Origin: Nemertoderma westbladi
Lineage: Eukaryota > Xenacoelomorpha > Nemertodermatida > Nemertodermatidae
Reading direction: 5' to 3'
DNA length: 64,000 nt
Assembly (NCBI GenBank): GCA_032718475.1
Contig: JAUCBJ010005560.1
Span: 1 to 64,000, forward strand
Under the pieces are notes generated by a model that saw only the letters and a program-made list of their open reading frames with translations, was not told the DNA's origin and searched no databases. The translations under genes were made by a program, and so were the position numbers. Below, one piece after another: positions 45,899 to 58,200 of this stretch (positions are counted from its first letter, which is position 1; each line of letters starts with the position of its first letter).

Positions 45899-47023
45899 GT
45901 TACTATAATTATTAGTCGTGACCATAGAACCAGAACAACACATTTTACATTTTACGATTTTACAAAATGATGAAAGATGGCGTTAACATCCTAAAGCCGC
46001 ATATTGGTCTATTTAGAAGATATTGAAGGTTAAAGAAGAACTAGAACAACAACAAACAACGTTAAAGTTGTAAAATGTCCGAGGTAAAAACAACCGACAC
46101 CGCACACACTCAAATCATGGAAATGGGGTTGTTATACTTCTGTGACTAAATTCCGGAGGCAAAACAACCAACACAGCTAATGAATAGTAAATGTTAATTT
46201 TTATATCTGTTGTTTTGCCTCTCCGAATTAATGTTAACCAAAATAACCAGTTTTAATCTTTGAAAAGTTATATTCTGATAGCAAGCAAAAAATTAGGAGA
46301 CTAATGATACGAAACTATTCTAACAAATCGAGGTTTCTTAATTCTTTTTGCAAAAAATTAGGAGACGGTATCCACAATTAGGCAGTTTGCGTTTTAATCG
46401 AAACGATACTTTTTGGTATGTGTTGTTATGGCTATATGTTCACGAGATTGTTATAAGTTATATTAGAAATACCGAGGCCAAACCTTTGAGTGTTTGATAT
46501 TTACTCTATTTAATGTTGTGCCGGTATCCTAAAAAAGGAATAACATCAAAACTACACTACAACAATTAATTATTGTATTTGAAATCGTAAGTTTTCTTGT
46601 CTTGTTTCAATTTATCCATGAATGTTGGCCAACCAACTGGTTTCACCGCAGTTGTATTATTTTTTGAAATTGAAATTGAAACCGTAAATCTGAAATCGTT
46701 CAAGAATTACCCTATATAAATTTTGTTAATATAATTTAAAACTGATGTTTTATTAACTTTAGTAAATTGCCATCGTTTCCTTATGTCATAAAATACTTTT
46801 GTTTAATTGGTTGTATATATATAGATATTATTATTGTATAGCATCACCCCTCCTTCCACCACATATTTTCTACCATCTAAAAAGATTTTCATGTTTTCAG
46901 AGTGAAAAGTGGCACTTATACTGTACAATGCACGTGTACATTTTTTTTATTACAATAAGTACCAGTACCAGTACCAACTCCTTTCGTTTTAACATAAAAT
47001 ATCATTCGTATGAGATTTCGTGA
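45899..47023. other. Intron H-I, left part, no gene seen
   Basis: AT-rich unique DNA with repeated mentions of GAGGCAAAACAACC near 46080-46210. It probably includes the 3' UTR of the antisense gene at 47024. Short open frames are not supported. Confidence 0.5.
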
Positions 47024-48100
47024 TTATTCTTGCTTTTCTCCAGGAGTTTGTTTTGGCGAACAAATATCCTTTGTTAATTTCCGTATGTTGTCTGGCAGAC
47101 TATCCAACAAGCTGGACTCATCCTCTATGGTGATTGTCGATAGAAACGACGGCGATATTGTCTTCCTAACGGAACAAAATTGTACTGGAGGCGACGGCCT
47201 TGGATTGCGAGACAGAAGATTGGCGCATCTGTTGGTTGTCCGAGGACTAATGTCATCGCCGGTGGTTGTCAAGTATATTTCGCCGGGAGTAACTGCCGCA
47301 TTGCATTGCTTGTTGGGACTACATCGAACACCCAGAGACTTATTCTTTGAATAAGCTGTCGATGTACGGGAATTTTGTTTCTCTAATTGTTTACGTTGCC
47401 GTTCGGGAGTTGTTGATCCTTCATGAGCGAATAGATGCGACAGAGAAATCCAACTCAACCAACCTTTTTTCCCAGACGCATTGCAGTCAGCAGGTTCGTC
47501 GTATGATTTTGGAGAGTCTTGACTTTTGTAAACCTCTAGAGAAGAAACTCTCTGACACAGTTTATCTTCCTGTCTCGGTGTGAATGGTTTATTACAATGA
47601 TATTCCGGTGTTTTAATTCGTTTATTAACGGTGGCGTGGGCGTCACCATGTGGTGAACCGGCTGATGTTTTCCGTTTTAGTGGCGATTCCGTCTTGGCTT
47701 TCCTAATCCTATCCTCCTGCGGTAAATGGGGCGGCTTTGAGGATGCGAAAACATATTTTCGCTTGGACTTTCCCAATGATTCTTTTATGACAGCCTTGAC
47801 TTTTGATGATTGTTGATAACCGTGTTGTCGAACCAAATCTAGGGACCCAATATTAGCTTCGTCAGCGTTCGTTGGGACGTTGATGTACTTGCTGCTTTCG
47901 CTACTGAAGGTCGGTTCCCAACCATCTTCATTTGATTTTGCTAAATTAACCTCATTTTCATATTTCCGGGATCTGTGCGTGTCAGGTATTTCTCTCACCT
48001 CTGGCATTAACATCTTCGAGATTTCGTCGCGGTCATTCTGTATTTTTAACGTCGGAAGATGCTTTTGATGTATCGGCCAAGTCTTTCGACCAGGTTCCAT
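47024..48100 (-). CDS. Unrecognised Ser/Lys-rich protein
   Basis: A 358-residue single-exon frame starting MEPGRKTWPIHQKHLPTLK. I do not recognise it. It is rich in Ser, Lys, Pro and Thr and is predicted mostly disordered. Basic stretches resemble nuclear localisation signals (KSKRKYVF at about 111-118, KRKTSAG at about 141-147, NKRIKTPEYH at about 160-169). A short hydrophobic patch GKKGWLSWISLSHLFAHEG lies near the middle. Several SP or TP sites (KTESPLK, TPERQRK, RPSPPV) suggest proline-directed phosphorylation, and the acidic segment TITIEDESSLLDSLPDNIRK is near the C terminus. The only long frame here, it has no introns and lies antisense in the host intron between exons H and I. A fast-evolving nuclear or mitotic protein is a guess. 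Coding status rests on length and absence of repeats. Confidence 0.6.
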   Translation of the reverse strand: MEPGRKTWPIHQKHLPTLKIQNDRDEISKMLMPEVREIPDTHRSRKYENEVNLAKSNEDGWEPTFSSESSKYINVPTNADEANIGSLDLVRQHGYQQSSKVKAVIKESLGKSKRKYVFASSKPPHLPQEDRIRKAKTESPLKRKTSAGSPHGDAHATVNKRIKTPEYHCNKPFTPRQEDKLCQRVSSLEVYKSQDSPKSYDEPADCNASGKKGWLSWISLSHLFAHEGSTTPERQRKQLEKQNSRTSTAYSKNKSLGVRCSPNKQCNAAVTPGEIYLTTTGDDISPRTTNRCANLLSRNPRPSPPVQFCSVRKTISPSFLSTITIEDESSLLDSLPDNIRKLTKDICSPKQTPGEKQE

Positions 48101-48727
48101 TTTTTATTGTTTTTATTACTTACGTACTTACCACATAACTAACTACAATAATACACAGTTTATTCTAGAATACAGTTCACATTGGACGTTTCTACAACGA
48201 CCAAAATAATCACAGACGCGGGTACTTTTCGCAACACAGGAACCATATCAAAGATATTATAGGATTGTTGCTTATAATTAAATTTCCCCAATAAGGGCTG
48301 AATCAGTTGTAGCTGTATTAATGAAAATGAAAGTAAATGTATTCAATTCACGTGCTGGATCCAACTTGTGTCTTACAATTACAATTCTTTACAACAAATA
48401 TTATCGCATGCGATTGGAATTTATCTGGCATCAGTATTTTGTATGTTGTGATTATTATTTTTGCCTTCAGTTGTTTTATTCGAGATTTTGGTTTTTGAAA
48501 TCCGCGATGGCATTGGCAGTATAATGCACATGCGATGACTTTGTGACACCAATTGTCATAAATCTAAACAATGAATGGTTAGGTACAAATTTGGAATACA
48601 AATGTACGTAATTGCAATTAAATAGAGCTAATGCTCTCTAACCTTATGACAGGCATTACTGTTCACCATTATTAATTTTTACTATAAGCGGCTCAATATT
48701 AACAATTAATACGCTATGTTATTATAG
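48101..48727. other. Intron H-I, right part, no gene seen
   Basis: AT-rich; it would contain the upstream region of the antisense gene. A 67-codon plus-strand frame at 48321-48524 looks spurious. Confidence 0.5.
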
Positions 48728-48880
48728 GTGGAGCTGTTAAGTAAAAGTTTGAAGGAAAGCAAAGATGACGCTAGTAATGAGATGGCTATTATATTTGGGG
48801 AGACGGAGGTTAAAGAAAAAGAAATACTGGGACTAAAAGAAACAGTTGCCGAACTAAATAACAAGTATAAAACTGTCCAG
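48728..48880 (+). CDS. Coiled-coil protein, exon I
   Basis: 51 codons, phase 0 (acceptor TTATAG, donor CAG|GTGAGT). The peptide starts VELLSKSLKESKDDASNEM and ends LKETVAELNNKYKTVQ. It joins in frame to exons H and J. Confidence 0.88.
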
Positions 48881-49114
48881 GTGAGTCATCCTGTTAGATA
48901 GCTCAACATTGTGCATTACATAATTTAATTAAAAAATTAAAGCATACCGTTGTCGTTATATGGCGGATTTGAAACGATTTGTCGGCAAAATTCGCGAAAA
49001 TTATGATCCAACAGTTTGTATTACTTAAGATATTTGTGAACAATTCTGTACTAAAGACAGTTAACCGATTTAACTACAAAATAATAATCATTGAACTTTT
49101 ATTCCATTGAACAG

Positions 49115-49240
49115 GAACAATTGGTTTCGAGAGAAGAATCTTTGCATCGAATTCATTTGAGGGAATTAGAGGCCGAAGATGATGTGGCAAGACGGGAGAA
49201 AGCGATACAGGAATTGGAATTGCGATTACTTGGAACACAG
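49115..49240 (+). CDS. Coiled-coil protein, exon J
   Basis: 42 codons, phase 0 (acceptor TTGAACAG, donor CAG|GTAAAC). The peptide EQLVSREESLHRIHLRELE, then KAIQELELRLLGTQ, is a clear heptad helix. Confidence 0.9.
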
Positions 49241-49546
49241 GTAAACTAATTAACTCCATTTTGGTATGTTATTATTTTTACTATACGGTAGAAATCTCGA
49301 GACGTGCTGTATAGAGCACCTTCCGCCCCAATAAGTATAATAATGTTTTATTGAGTTAGTCTTAATTGAGATAATCTTATGATATTGTCATGGATCGTTA
49401 GATTTAGTTACATTATTCATACGGTCCTTCAATGTCCTTCTTTAGTTTGGGATATTGGGAACTCATTTGGTATTGGTCCTATTTGCCCGAAGTTATGCAG
49501 TGAGGAATAAATAATCAAATAATATCATATATCTTATTGGGTTTAG

Positions 49547-49717
49547 GAAGAACATAGGCTTGCCAGGGATTCAGCAATGCGTAGGGAAGGAACCGTGCAA
49601 CAACTAGAGGAAGACCTTCTAAACGCCAAGAGGAAACATCACGAGACATTGGAGGAGTTAAATCGATTCCAGTGTGAATTACAAACTGTTACCATGACTA
49701 GTCAAGCTCAATATCAG
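49547..49717 (+). CDS. Coiled-coil protein, exon K
   Basis: 57 codons, phase 0 (acceptor GGGTTTAG, donor CAG|GTAGGC). The peptide has EGTVQQLEEDLLNAKRKHHE, then LEELNRFQCELQTV, and ends AQYQ. The 321-bp intron that follows contains a short hairpin word pair ACACCCACATAGTGGGTGT at about 49792. Confidence 0.9.
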
Positions 49718-50038
49718 GTAGGCGCTAAACAGCATTTATGTATAAAATCTATAATGTTTTGTACTAATTTGCCAGCGTGCAACACGACTGACACCCACAT
49801 AGTGGGTGTCGCAGTAGGTTTGTAATGGCTAAAGGACTGACTTATCTGTGCCAGGTTAATCTTGTATAGTTGGTGAACCTTACATATCCACCAGGTTTGG
49901 GGTGGCGACTCTTCATACTCCTCACCCAACTTACAATTACAATTAGTTGTAGAAAAGTTTAACTGTTTAGCTATATTCTCACACCTAACATCCCCGTTGA
50001 TTCTAAAAGCTTTATGGAAATAATATTTTTAAATTCAG

Positions 50039-50137
50039 ATCCTTCAAAAAGATAATTCCGCTAAAGAGGACCAAATATCTTCTCTGGAGACCGAATTGAG
50101 GGTACTTAAAGATGAAAGTAGTGCATTCCAATCCAAG
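50039..50137 (+). CDS. Coiled-coil protein, exon L
   Basis: 33 codons, phase 0 (acceptor AAATTCAG, donor AAG|GTTAGC). The peptide starts ILQKDNSAKEDQISSLETEL and ends SSAFQSK. The next exon that I can place in frame is 12.6 kb away; smaller exons in between could have been missed. Confidence 0.85.
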
Positions 50138-50334
50138 GTTAGCTCAATGAATAATTTATAGAAATTATTGGGCAAATACACTTATAATTATAGTTTAACT
50201 ACACCTTTAATCAAGGTAATATAGTTTAGAGCACAATAATTATGAATAAACTATTATAATTAATAATACAAACCGCCACCAGAATATTAAATTTAAATTT
50301 AAAGGAGCGTAGTGCAAAGTAAAGGTTCCGAGTT

Positions 50335-51765
50335 TTATTTAGAGGCTAGTTCGGTCAGAGTCGGTGCAGATGCACAGTGCAAAGCGTGGTAGCGATCACA
50401 ACAGTTGCCATGGCAATAGAGGCAGATACAGTCTGTTGAAAGTGAGTGGAAAGGCCGGTTTGTTTGGCAAATTTTGTGGTGAAAACCGTGAGATGTAAAT
50501 CTTGTTAATACGTGACGATTGCGCTGTTTAGATAGTTTCCAGGTAGAAGAAGCAAAAGCAGGGCCATTTGAGTAATTTTCTTGGATAAAGTTGAGTTCAC
50601 GGTTGTGGCGGTAATGATTGTATTGCGTAATAACTTCATTGTTAAATATCAGAGGTGTTTTCGTAATTATGTCTTCGATAAAAGATTGTTCATCAACGAG
50701 ATGATAAGCTAGAGTCGATGAAGCCGTGATATGAAGGCCGAGCAACCGTTTAATGTAAGTTGATTTGATGCGGTCCAGATCTTTCAGGTTTGCTAGGGTT
50801 AGGAAGCGGGCGAAGACAGGAAGGGCATAGAGAGCCATAGGGGCAATTTTCATCCTGAAAAGTTTTAATCCAGTGTCAACAGATAAAAGCCTGAGGTTGT
50901 TAAGAGAGCCCGTAATACTATACGATTTTTTCTTTTTTGAGGTAATATGTTTCGTGAAACTTAGCGAGGACTGTAGTGTAACACCCAGGTAGTCGTATTC
51001 ATTACATATTGTTATGTCGTTGCCGCCATATATAAATTTGTCTGCAGCGGCCAAACGTCCTGCCTTTCTAAATTTTACAATTTTAGTTTTCACTAAGTTG
51101 ACGTCCATTCCATTTTTGAGACACCATGATTGAAGTACGTCCAAGCCATTTTGAATAGTCTGTCTGTCCGGGGCGTATAGTACGAGGTCGTCGGCGTAAA
51201 ACAGGAACTTTAGGAAAGATACCGTCTGTCGGAAAGCCCACGCCAAGTCGGATATAAATACAATAAAACATAGCGGGGAAAAACAGTCTCCCTGTAAAAC
51301 TCCACGGAACTGCGCAATAATATCTGAGAGATTTAGACCGTCGAATATTCTAATATTGTTTTGGAGTAGATTTTTAATTAAATCGAATAATTTTCCCTTT
51401 ATTCCAAATTTGTACAACTTTGATAAAAGAATTGCACGGTTCACTTTATCGAAGGCTTTCTGAAAATCTACAAATGCTGCATACATTTTTCGATCTGATT
51501 TATTTGCCGATTGTAAGGCAGAGTAAATGTCGTTTATCAGTATACGTAGGGCATCGGCCGTAGACTTATTAGGCATAAAACCATATTGTTCCGACGGAAT
51601 TTTGTGTGCTATGTACCATCGAACACGAGTGTTTATTATAGATGTGAGAGTTTTAATAAATACAGATAACAATGCAATTCCCCTGTAGTTATCTGGTTTT
51701 GTAATTAGTCCTTTGCCTTTGTATAGGAGAAGGATTATGCATTCCTTCCAGCATAAACTTAATAA
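50335..51765 (-). mobile_element. 5'-truncated non-LTR retrotransposon, reverse transcriptase fragment
   Basis: One open minus-strand frame of about 475 residues, without a proper start. It enters in the reverse transcriptase domain: DNYRGIALLSVF, then YGFMPNKSTADALR, FVDFQKAFDKVNR, GVLQGDCFSPLCFIVF and the catalytic FYADDLVLY. A thumb-like region and a C-terminal Cys/His cluster (CICLYCHGNCCDRYHALHC) follow. The endonuclease and N-terminal reverse transcriptase parts are missing, so the copy is 5'-truncated near 51752, as expected for target-primed reverse transcription. The intact frame suggests a fairly recent insertion. The clade is not assigned. It lies antisense in the host intron between exons L and M. 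Confidence 0.9.
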
Positions 51766-54700
51766 TCATAACAATCGTAACATCGTTAACACTTAATAAT
51801 CATATTTATTTTTCATATATTACTTCACCGTGGATAATTTATTGGATCTGTACTGGTTAATCACTGTGACCATATTAGTAGTGTTTTTTTGTCAAAGGCT
51901 GGTTGAATAGTTCTCATTAATTTGATGTCTTAAAGACAAGGTACGGTACCACCAATTATTTAAATACTTATATCTGCCCTGCGTTTACGCAAATCAGTAT
52001 TATTATTGTTATAAAACTGGTGACATAACTTCGGGCGCTTAACAATAAGCAGTAAACGTAATATCTAACTCAATAATAACTAATTCCATTAGCTATCTCA
52101 TTCTTAACTCAATCGTAGTAAAATTATAATAATTAGCGCGAATGAAAATAATGCCATAATTAATTAAGCGGAACGTTTCTATTTATTACATTAAACCATC
52201 ATCAGCCAAATACTACAGTAAGACACATAAAGTTTAAATTACATTCTAAATTATTAATATTACTGCAAAATATGTGAAAACATTACAATACGAGAAGATA
52301 TAAGAGCCTAACTACTTGCATACGTAATACTACATTCTTAACTCTTTTTGGCCCGTGAATTCATCTGTGGTTACTTTGGCTCGCACCCAAGCTTCTTTTT
52401 TTATTATTCATGTTTTTAAGCGGTGTAAAGTACTTGGCTGTGTAAAGTGCTGGCAAAGCATGATGCAGCCTCACATCTCACACTGCACTCCTTAGTCCTA
52501 ACCCACAACCCACCCGCCCCCACAACACACACATTTATCTCAGAGATTATTTAATTCGAGCAGTCTGGACTTTTTAGTTTTTATTAAATTAGTTATTTTG
52601 TTTCGCTGACACCCAATCATGCTAAATGTTCTAATCATTATAAACCCAGAGGATACATTGCGCAGCTGTTGGTCGCGTAGTGTTAAAATCCTCAAAATGG
52701 CCAATTTGTGTTTCACAACATTTTGGATTATTAGTTACAATAAGTTGATGTTAAGCCGCGAGCAGTACCACCAAAACCGATAGACTGGTCTGGACCCGAG
52801 TACAATGACCTTAGCAACCAACCAGCGATACCAATCAAACAAACACCATGTCTTTAATAATTGCGACCAGGGCAATCATAAGATGTTATCTGCCAGTCTG
52901 CCGGCTAAGCTGAAAGTGCTGCTTCCTTTAATCTTTTAAGCGCATGTGTGGCCTGTCCGGCAGGTTCTTGTTAAAATTCCTGCGGTCATTACAGACCACC
53001 GTGTGGGTTACTGTCTGTTGAATGGCTTTGGTTATTATACTTCTACCTAGTCTACTTGCCTCTTACATGTATGGAGCCGCCATAATGTCGCGCCTGTATC
53101 AGCTAATTCTCTTTATATGTCACCTCCAACTATTTTTTTTCACAGTTTCTCAGTTTTAAGATCTAATCATTTCTGATTTGAATAATAAATTACTAATTGG
53201 CTAATTAATTATTATATTATTATTATTAGTTTATTACCTTAACATATGACATAACATATGTATGATAGTTATGTAATTTAGCACCCATAAAAGCATAAGC
53301 AGGAAACAGCGGTTGTCCTTTAGTGTAAGTTTAGTTAGACTATATTTTTCCTAGGTATCGGTAGCATAATTATATCTGTCTATTTTTAACCTTTCCGGAC
53401 GTCTCAAAATGCATTATTTAGACTTCACGGTTTTTATTATTGGTAATGTGGGTGAATTAGTGCGATTTCATATTATAATTTTCTACCTTTCACTGGATAA
53501 AGACGCAATCCAAATTCATCCCTCTCCTCTCCAGGGGGAAATCGAAGCAAATAACAGCGCTGAGTGCCGTTGTAACAGATAATTTTCACTCCCCATGCAA
53601 AACCACCCCCGGTCCCGGTTAAAATTCCCTAGTTCTCACTCCCGGTGTATCAGCACGTAAATTACGTACCGTAATAAATATATAGACATTGTAGCGGTAG
53701 AACCCTTCTAGCAGCACGTAAAGTTACATGTGGTAACTGTAGACACTGTATATCCCTTCGCGCTCACTGTAGACACTGTATATCCCTTCGCGCAGCGCGT
53801 GAGTTGCATGGAATAAATATACTGTATATTGGCCCTTCGCGCAGCATCGAGATACACATAGTAAATAGACACACCGATGAGACTTAGATCACCACGTGAA
53901 TTACGCAATAAATAGTTAGAGACATTTTAGAACCCGTCCAGCAGCACGTGAGTAATACCGGTATGCAGAACGCCTAAATATAGATACTTTTGGCGGGCCC
54001 ATCGCGCAGCATGTTAGTTAGACGTGGGTGTCTTCGAGTGTTTTTCTCGCTGAAGTGATAACATGTTTCAACTCACAACTGCACCAGCACCAATCGAGCT
54101 CACAATCGGTGATAGAAAGCAGATTAAATATTAAATTTATTTATTCTCGAATCTCTGCAGCCTCCATGTACAATTCAGTTAGATAGTAGCAGACTAGAGA
54201 GTAACTCAGTAACTGTAGGCTTATATCGTATTTAAATTAATATAGAAAATTAGAATATCATGGGGGTAAGAATACACAGAGAGGGGTTAAATTTCACAAA
54301 AAAATCATCCGGAGTAGTTTCACGCCCGGTTAAAATGCCGTAGTGAATTCTAACCGGGATGTGAATTTTTAGGGGGGTGAAATTTCCTGCTACATCGGTA
54401 GGCCCTACTCCTAAAAATAAAACTAAATGTTATATTGATTTACGTTTGTTGTTTATTTACGTGCCAAATGCCAAAGTTACTGTAACCTTACCTTTCATTT
54501 ACCTTATTGCGAATTTAAGATTGAGACGATATATTTATACTCTGAAACATGTCTCTCTATGTCTCATGTTTAGATTACAAATCCGCAAAAATATTGCAAT
54601 CCATACTGGCATACCCGTAGTTGGTAATTATCTAAGTAAATCTAAGTTATCTAAGTAGGCCTATGTATCTGTGTATATACAGTTTACTGTTTAGGTCCAT

Positions 54701-55220
54701 ACTGATACTGTACTACTACTCGGTCGAGCGTCGAGCGAACTCGGACAAAGTCGGATTAGGTCCATATCTGCAATTAATCTATATTAAATGTATTGTATTG
54801 TATTGTATTGTAGTGTATTCTAAATAAATAATAAAAAATTCTTAATAATAAAAAATAATTCAGTTAACTCCTGCTTGTTGTAGTCATACGTCATAATACC
54901 GGTAACCATAAACAAACTTTAGCATTTAGTTCTCTGTATTATCAGTGTATTATGTATTAGGCTAGTCTGTAGGCCTATGTATATTGGTAGGACAGTAGGA
55001 GGCCTTCAGTAACACTCGTAGATTATCCATTATATTTGTACAAAATATTATATTGCCGTTCCCGGTCACCGGTGTTCATATCAGCATATCTTTATATAGG
55101 CCTACTGATATAGAGACTGAGAGTGGCAGAGAGGTAGTCAGGTAGTGGCGTAGTGCCAGAGTGCTGTGCTGCTATCGGCTGTGAATAAATTCATGATGTA
55201 TTTATGGCGCCGTTGTAGAA
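51766..55220. other. Long intronic spacer with decayed repeats
   Basis: AT-rich, without genes. At about 53560-54400 there is a pair of roughly inverted motifs (CCCGGTTAAAATTCCC near 53618; complement-like GAATTCTAACCGGGATGTG near 54346). These enclose about five decayed copies of a 60-70-bp unit with CTTCGCGCAGC and AGCACGTGAGT. This may be an old inverted-repeat element. Nothing else is recognised. Confidence 0.45.
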
Positions 55221-58200
55221 ATGGCCTATTTTAAAGCCATAGAAGATGGAAATATTATGAAAGTAAAAGCTGCTATCAGCAACATTCCCAATGTATTCGA
55301 CCCCAACCTCAAGAACAAGAACGGGGAGGCGGGTCTCCACATGGCGGCTGGGTACGGACATATCGAAGTAATCGAGTACCTCCACTCCCTCGGTGCGAAT
55401 CTCAACGTGCGAGACAACCACGGGGACAACGCAGTGTACTGGGCGGCCCGGCACGGCCATGTCGAGGTAATCCGATACCTGATAGACAACGGCGCGGAGC
55501 TAAACCATCAGGATAAGGAGGGCGAGTCTGCGCTGCACGTAGCCGGTCGCTACGGAAACGCTGAGGTTATCCGTTTCTGCGCGGCGCATTCCGGGACGCA
55601 ACTCGATCTGCAGGACGTCGACGGAGATTCCCCGCTGCACTGCGCGGCATGGCACGGCTACGCGACCGTGGCCACGGCCTTGTGCGACTCGGGGGCCCAA
55701 CTCAACGCGAAGAATAGAGACGGAGAATCCGCGTTAGCGATCGCGGCGGCCAGGGGATTCCTCGAGATCGTCGGGATTCTCGAGCAGTCCGGATGTAAGT
55801 TAGACCTGCAGGACCGGACCGGTTCCACCGCGGTCCATCTAGCGGCGCGTCGACGCCACGCCGAGATCGTCGAGTATCTGTCAGCGGCCGGTGCGGATCT
55901 ATCCGTGGCGGACCGTAACGGCGACACGGCGTTGCACACGGCGACCCGACTGGGGGACCTAGACGCCACCGAGTCGCTACTCCGAAACGGGGCCGATCCG
56001 AATCGCGCCAACCGTCACGGCGACCTCCCATTGCACCTCGGCGCGCGCGCCGGACACGCGGACCTCGCGCGCACCTTGGCGGTGGCCGGATCCGAGTTGG
56101 GACGGAAGAACTCGGCTGGATTGTCCGCGGAAGTCGTCGCCATGTCGGAGGGACACGACGAGATCGGGGAGCTCATCCAGAGCCTCCGACTGGAGGGGAA
56201 CCTCGGGTTCTACGCCTCGCAACTCCTCCCGAGTATCTCCTCGATCCCGCGGGTTAAACTCGTCGTCCTCGGGGACTCCGGGAGCGGCAAGTCGACGCTG
56301 ATCGAGTCGCTCCGCTCCGGGGTGCTGCGTTCCCTTCTCCGAGTCCCTTGGGCCGCTCTGAGTCGCTCCTTCGACGCGACGGCCTATAAACCCGGGTTGG
56401 ACTCCGTGGCGACGCGCGGTATCGATATCCGCTCCGTCTCGCTCCCAGGAGCCGGCGACTTCTCCGTCTGGGAGTTCCCCGGCTCCCCCTCCTACTCCTC
56501 AGTCTTCCATCACTTCCTCCTCGATCCCGTCGCTCTCTACCTCGTTCTTTTCCCGTTGACTCTGAAACCCGGGCAGCAACTGGCCGCCGTTCTCTATTGG
56601 CTGGGTTTATTGGTCGCTAAGCAACGCCGTGGACGCGTCATGTTGGTCGCAACGCACGGCGACGCCGCCGGTTGCCGTAGAGACGAGGAAACCGGGGAAC
56701 TGGTCAGTGATACTGCGGAGGCGGTGCTGCGGATGGCGAAGCGACGCCTCCTAGCTGCGGGTGTGGAGCAGCGCCCTCTAGCGGTGGGTGAGGGAGAGCG
56801 CCCTCTAGCGGCGGGTGTGGAGCAACGCCCCCTAGCGGTGGGTGAGGGACAGCGCCCTCTAGTGGGCGCAGACGAACAGCGCCCGGTGGCCTCGCAACCG
56901 TTCCGGGAGGGACTGGAGTTGGAGGACGAGGTGGCGGTGGTCGACGGCCGGGGTTCCCAAAGCCGCGAGTTACGTCGACTCCGTTCCCGTCTGCGCACCC
57001 TCCGTTGCGACCTCCTCAACCGCCAGCCGCCGCCCACACTCCTCGTTTCCGTTATCTCAACGTCGTTGCCGCAGTGGCGGCGCGTTCTCGCCGCCTTCCC
57101 GGTTATAACGTGGCGGCAGTTTGTGGCGGCGGTCCGCGCGAATATCAACCCGGTGGCGTGCGAGGGCCACCTCCGCGCGGCTGCCGCGGCATTGCGCGCC
57201 GCCGGGGAGATCATCACCTTTCCCGGGGTCGAACTGCTGGACGACTTGGTGGTTCTGGAGCCGCGATGGCTGTGCACCTCGGTTATCGGACGGCTGCTGG
57301 CCCCGGACACCGAGTGTCTGGACGATGGGGTTCTCAGCGTCGACGAGTTGGCTCGGCTGTTCGAGGAGGGCGCCCCCGCTAGAGGCGTCGACGTCTGGGA
57401 GCTCGCCCAACTGCTCGTCTCGTTGGACCTGTGCAACCCGACGGAAGGGGGCCGTCTCTACGAGTTCCCGTGTCTCAATCGGCTCCCCGCGGCCTACGGC
57501 GGCACTCTGTGGGAGTCCCAGCCCGGGCTGGTCTACGGGGGACTCAGACTCACCGTGTTCGGGGGCCCGTCGACCGCCCTCCCTCGTGGGGTCTTTCCTA
57601 AGGTCCAGGTCTACCTACAGCAGTTCGTGGACTCCCGTAGCAGTTCCGACGACGCCTCCATCTACATCTGGGCGAACGGCAGTAAACTAACAATCGGACA
57701 ACTCGAATCCTTGCTCTACATCGTCACTTACAACCACAACGCCCATATCGATATCGTAGTCCGCGGTCTACCCAACGAGTCTCATTCCTGTCTTATATTC
57801 CTGTTCGATATGGTATCCTTGGTGGACCAACTCATACTGGACAGCTACCCCGGATTGACTCTCATCCGATCGATCCTCTCAGCCAATCAGCTCGCCGAAC
57901 ACGCCCCCGTGGTCTACTCCTACCCCCCGGCGATGGTCCATCGCACCCTCCTTAGGGACGACTCTTTGTTCCTCAACGAGATCAACGACTACGTCGAACA
58001 GCTCCACGAACTCGTCGGGTTCGGCTCGCGAGCCACCGCGGCTCATCTGATGCCCGGGATGCGACTCCCGGCCAATCAGATGCCGTCGCGGTGTCTCACC
58101 GAGGTCTGTCGTCTACTGGACGCGCGGGACGCGCTGGGGAGGGACTGGTGTCTGTTAGCCGTCACTCTGCGGTTGACCAACGTGGTCCCCCGACTCATAG

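Noticed and set aside
56594-57436. Antisense 280-codon Arg/Ser-rich frame
   Set aside because: Shadow of the GC-rich DAPK-like gene on the other strand; composition mirrors its codon usage.
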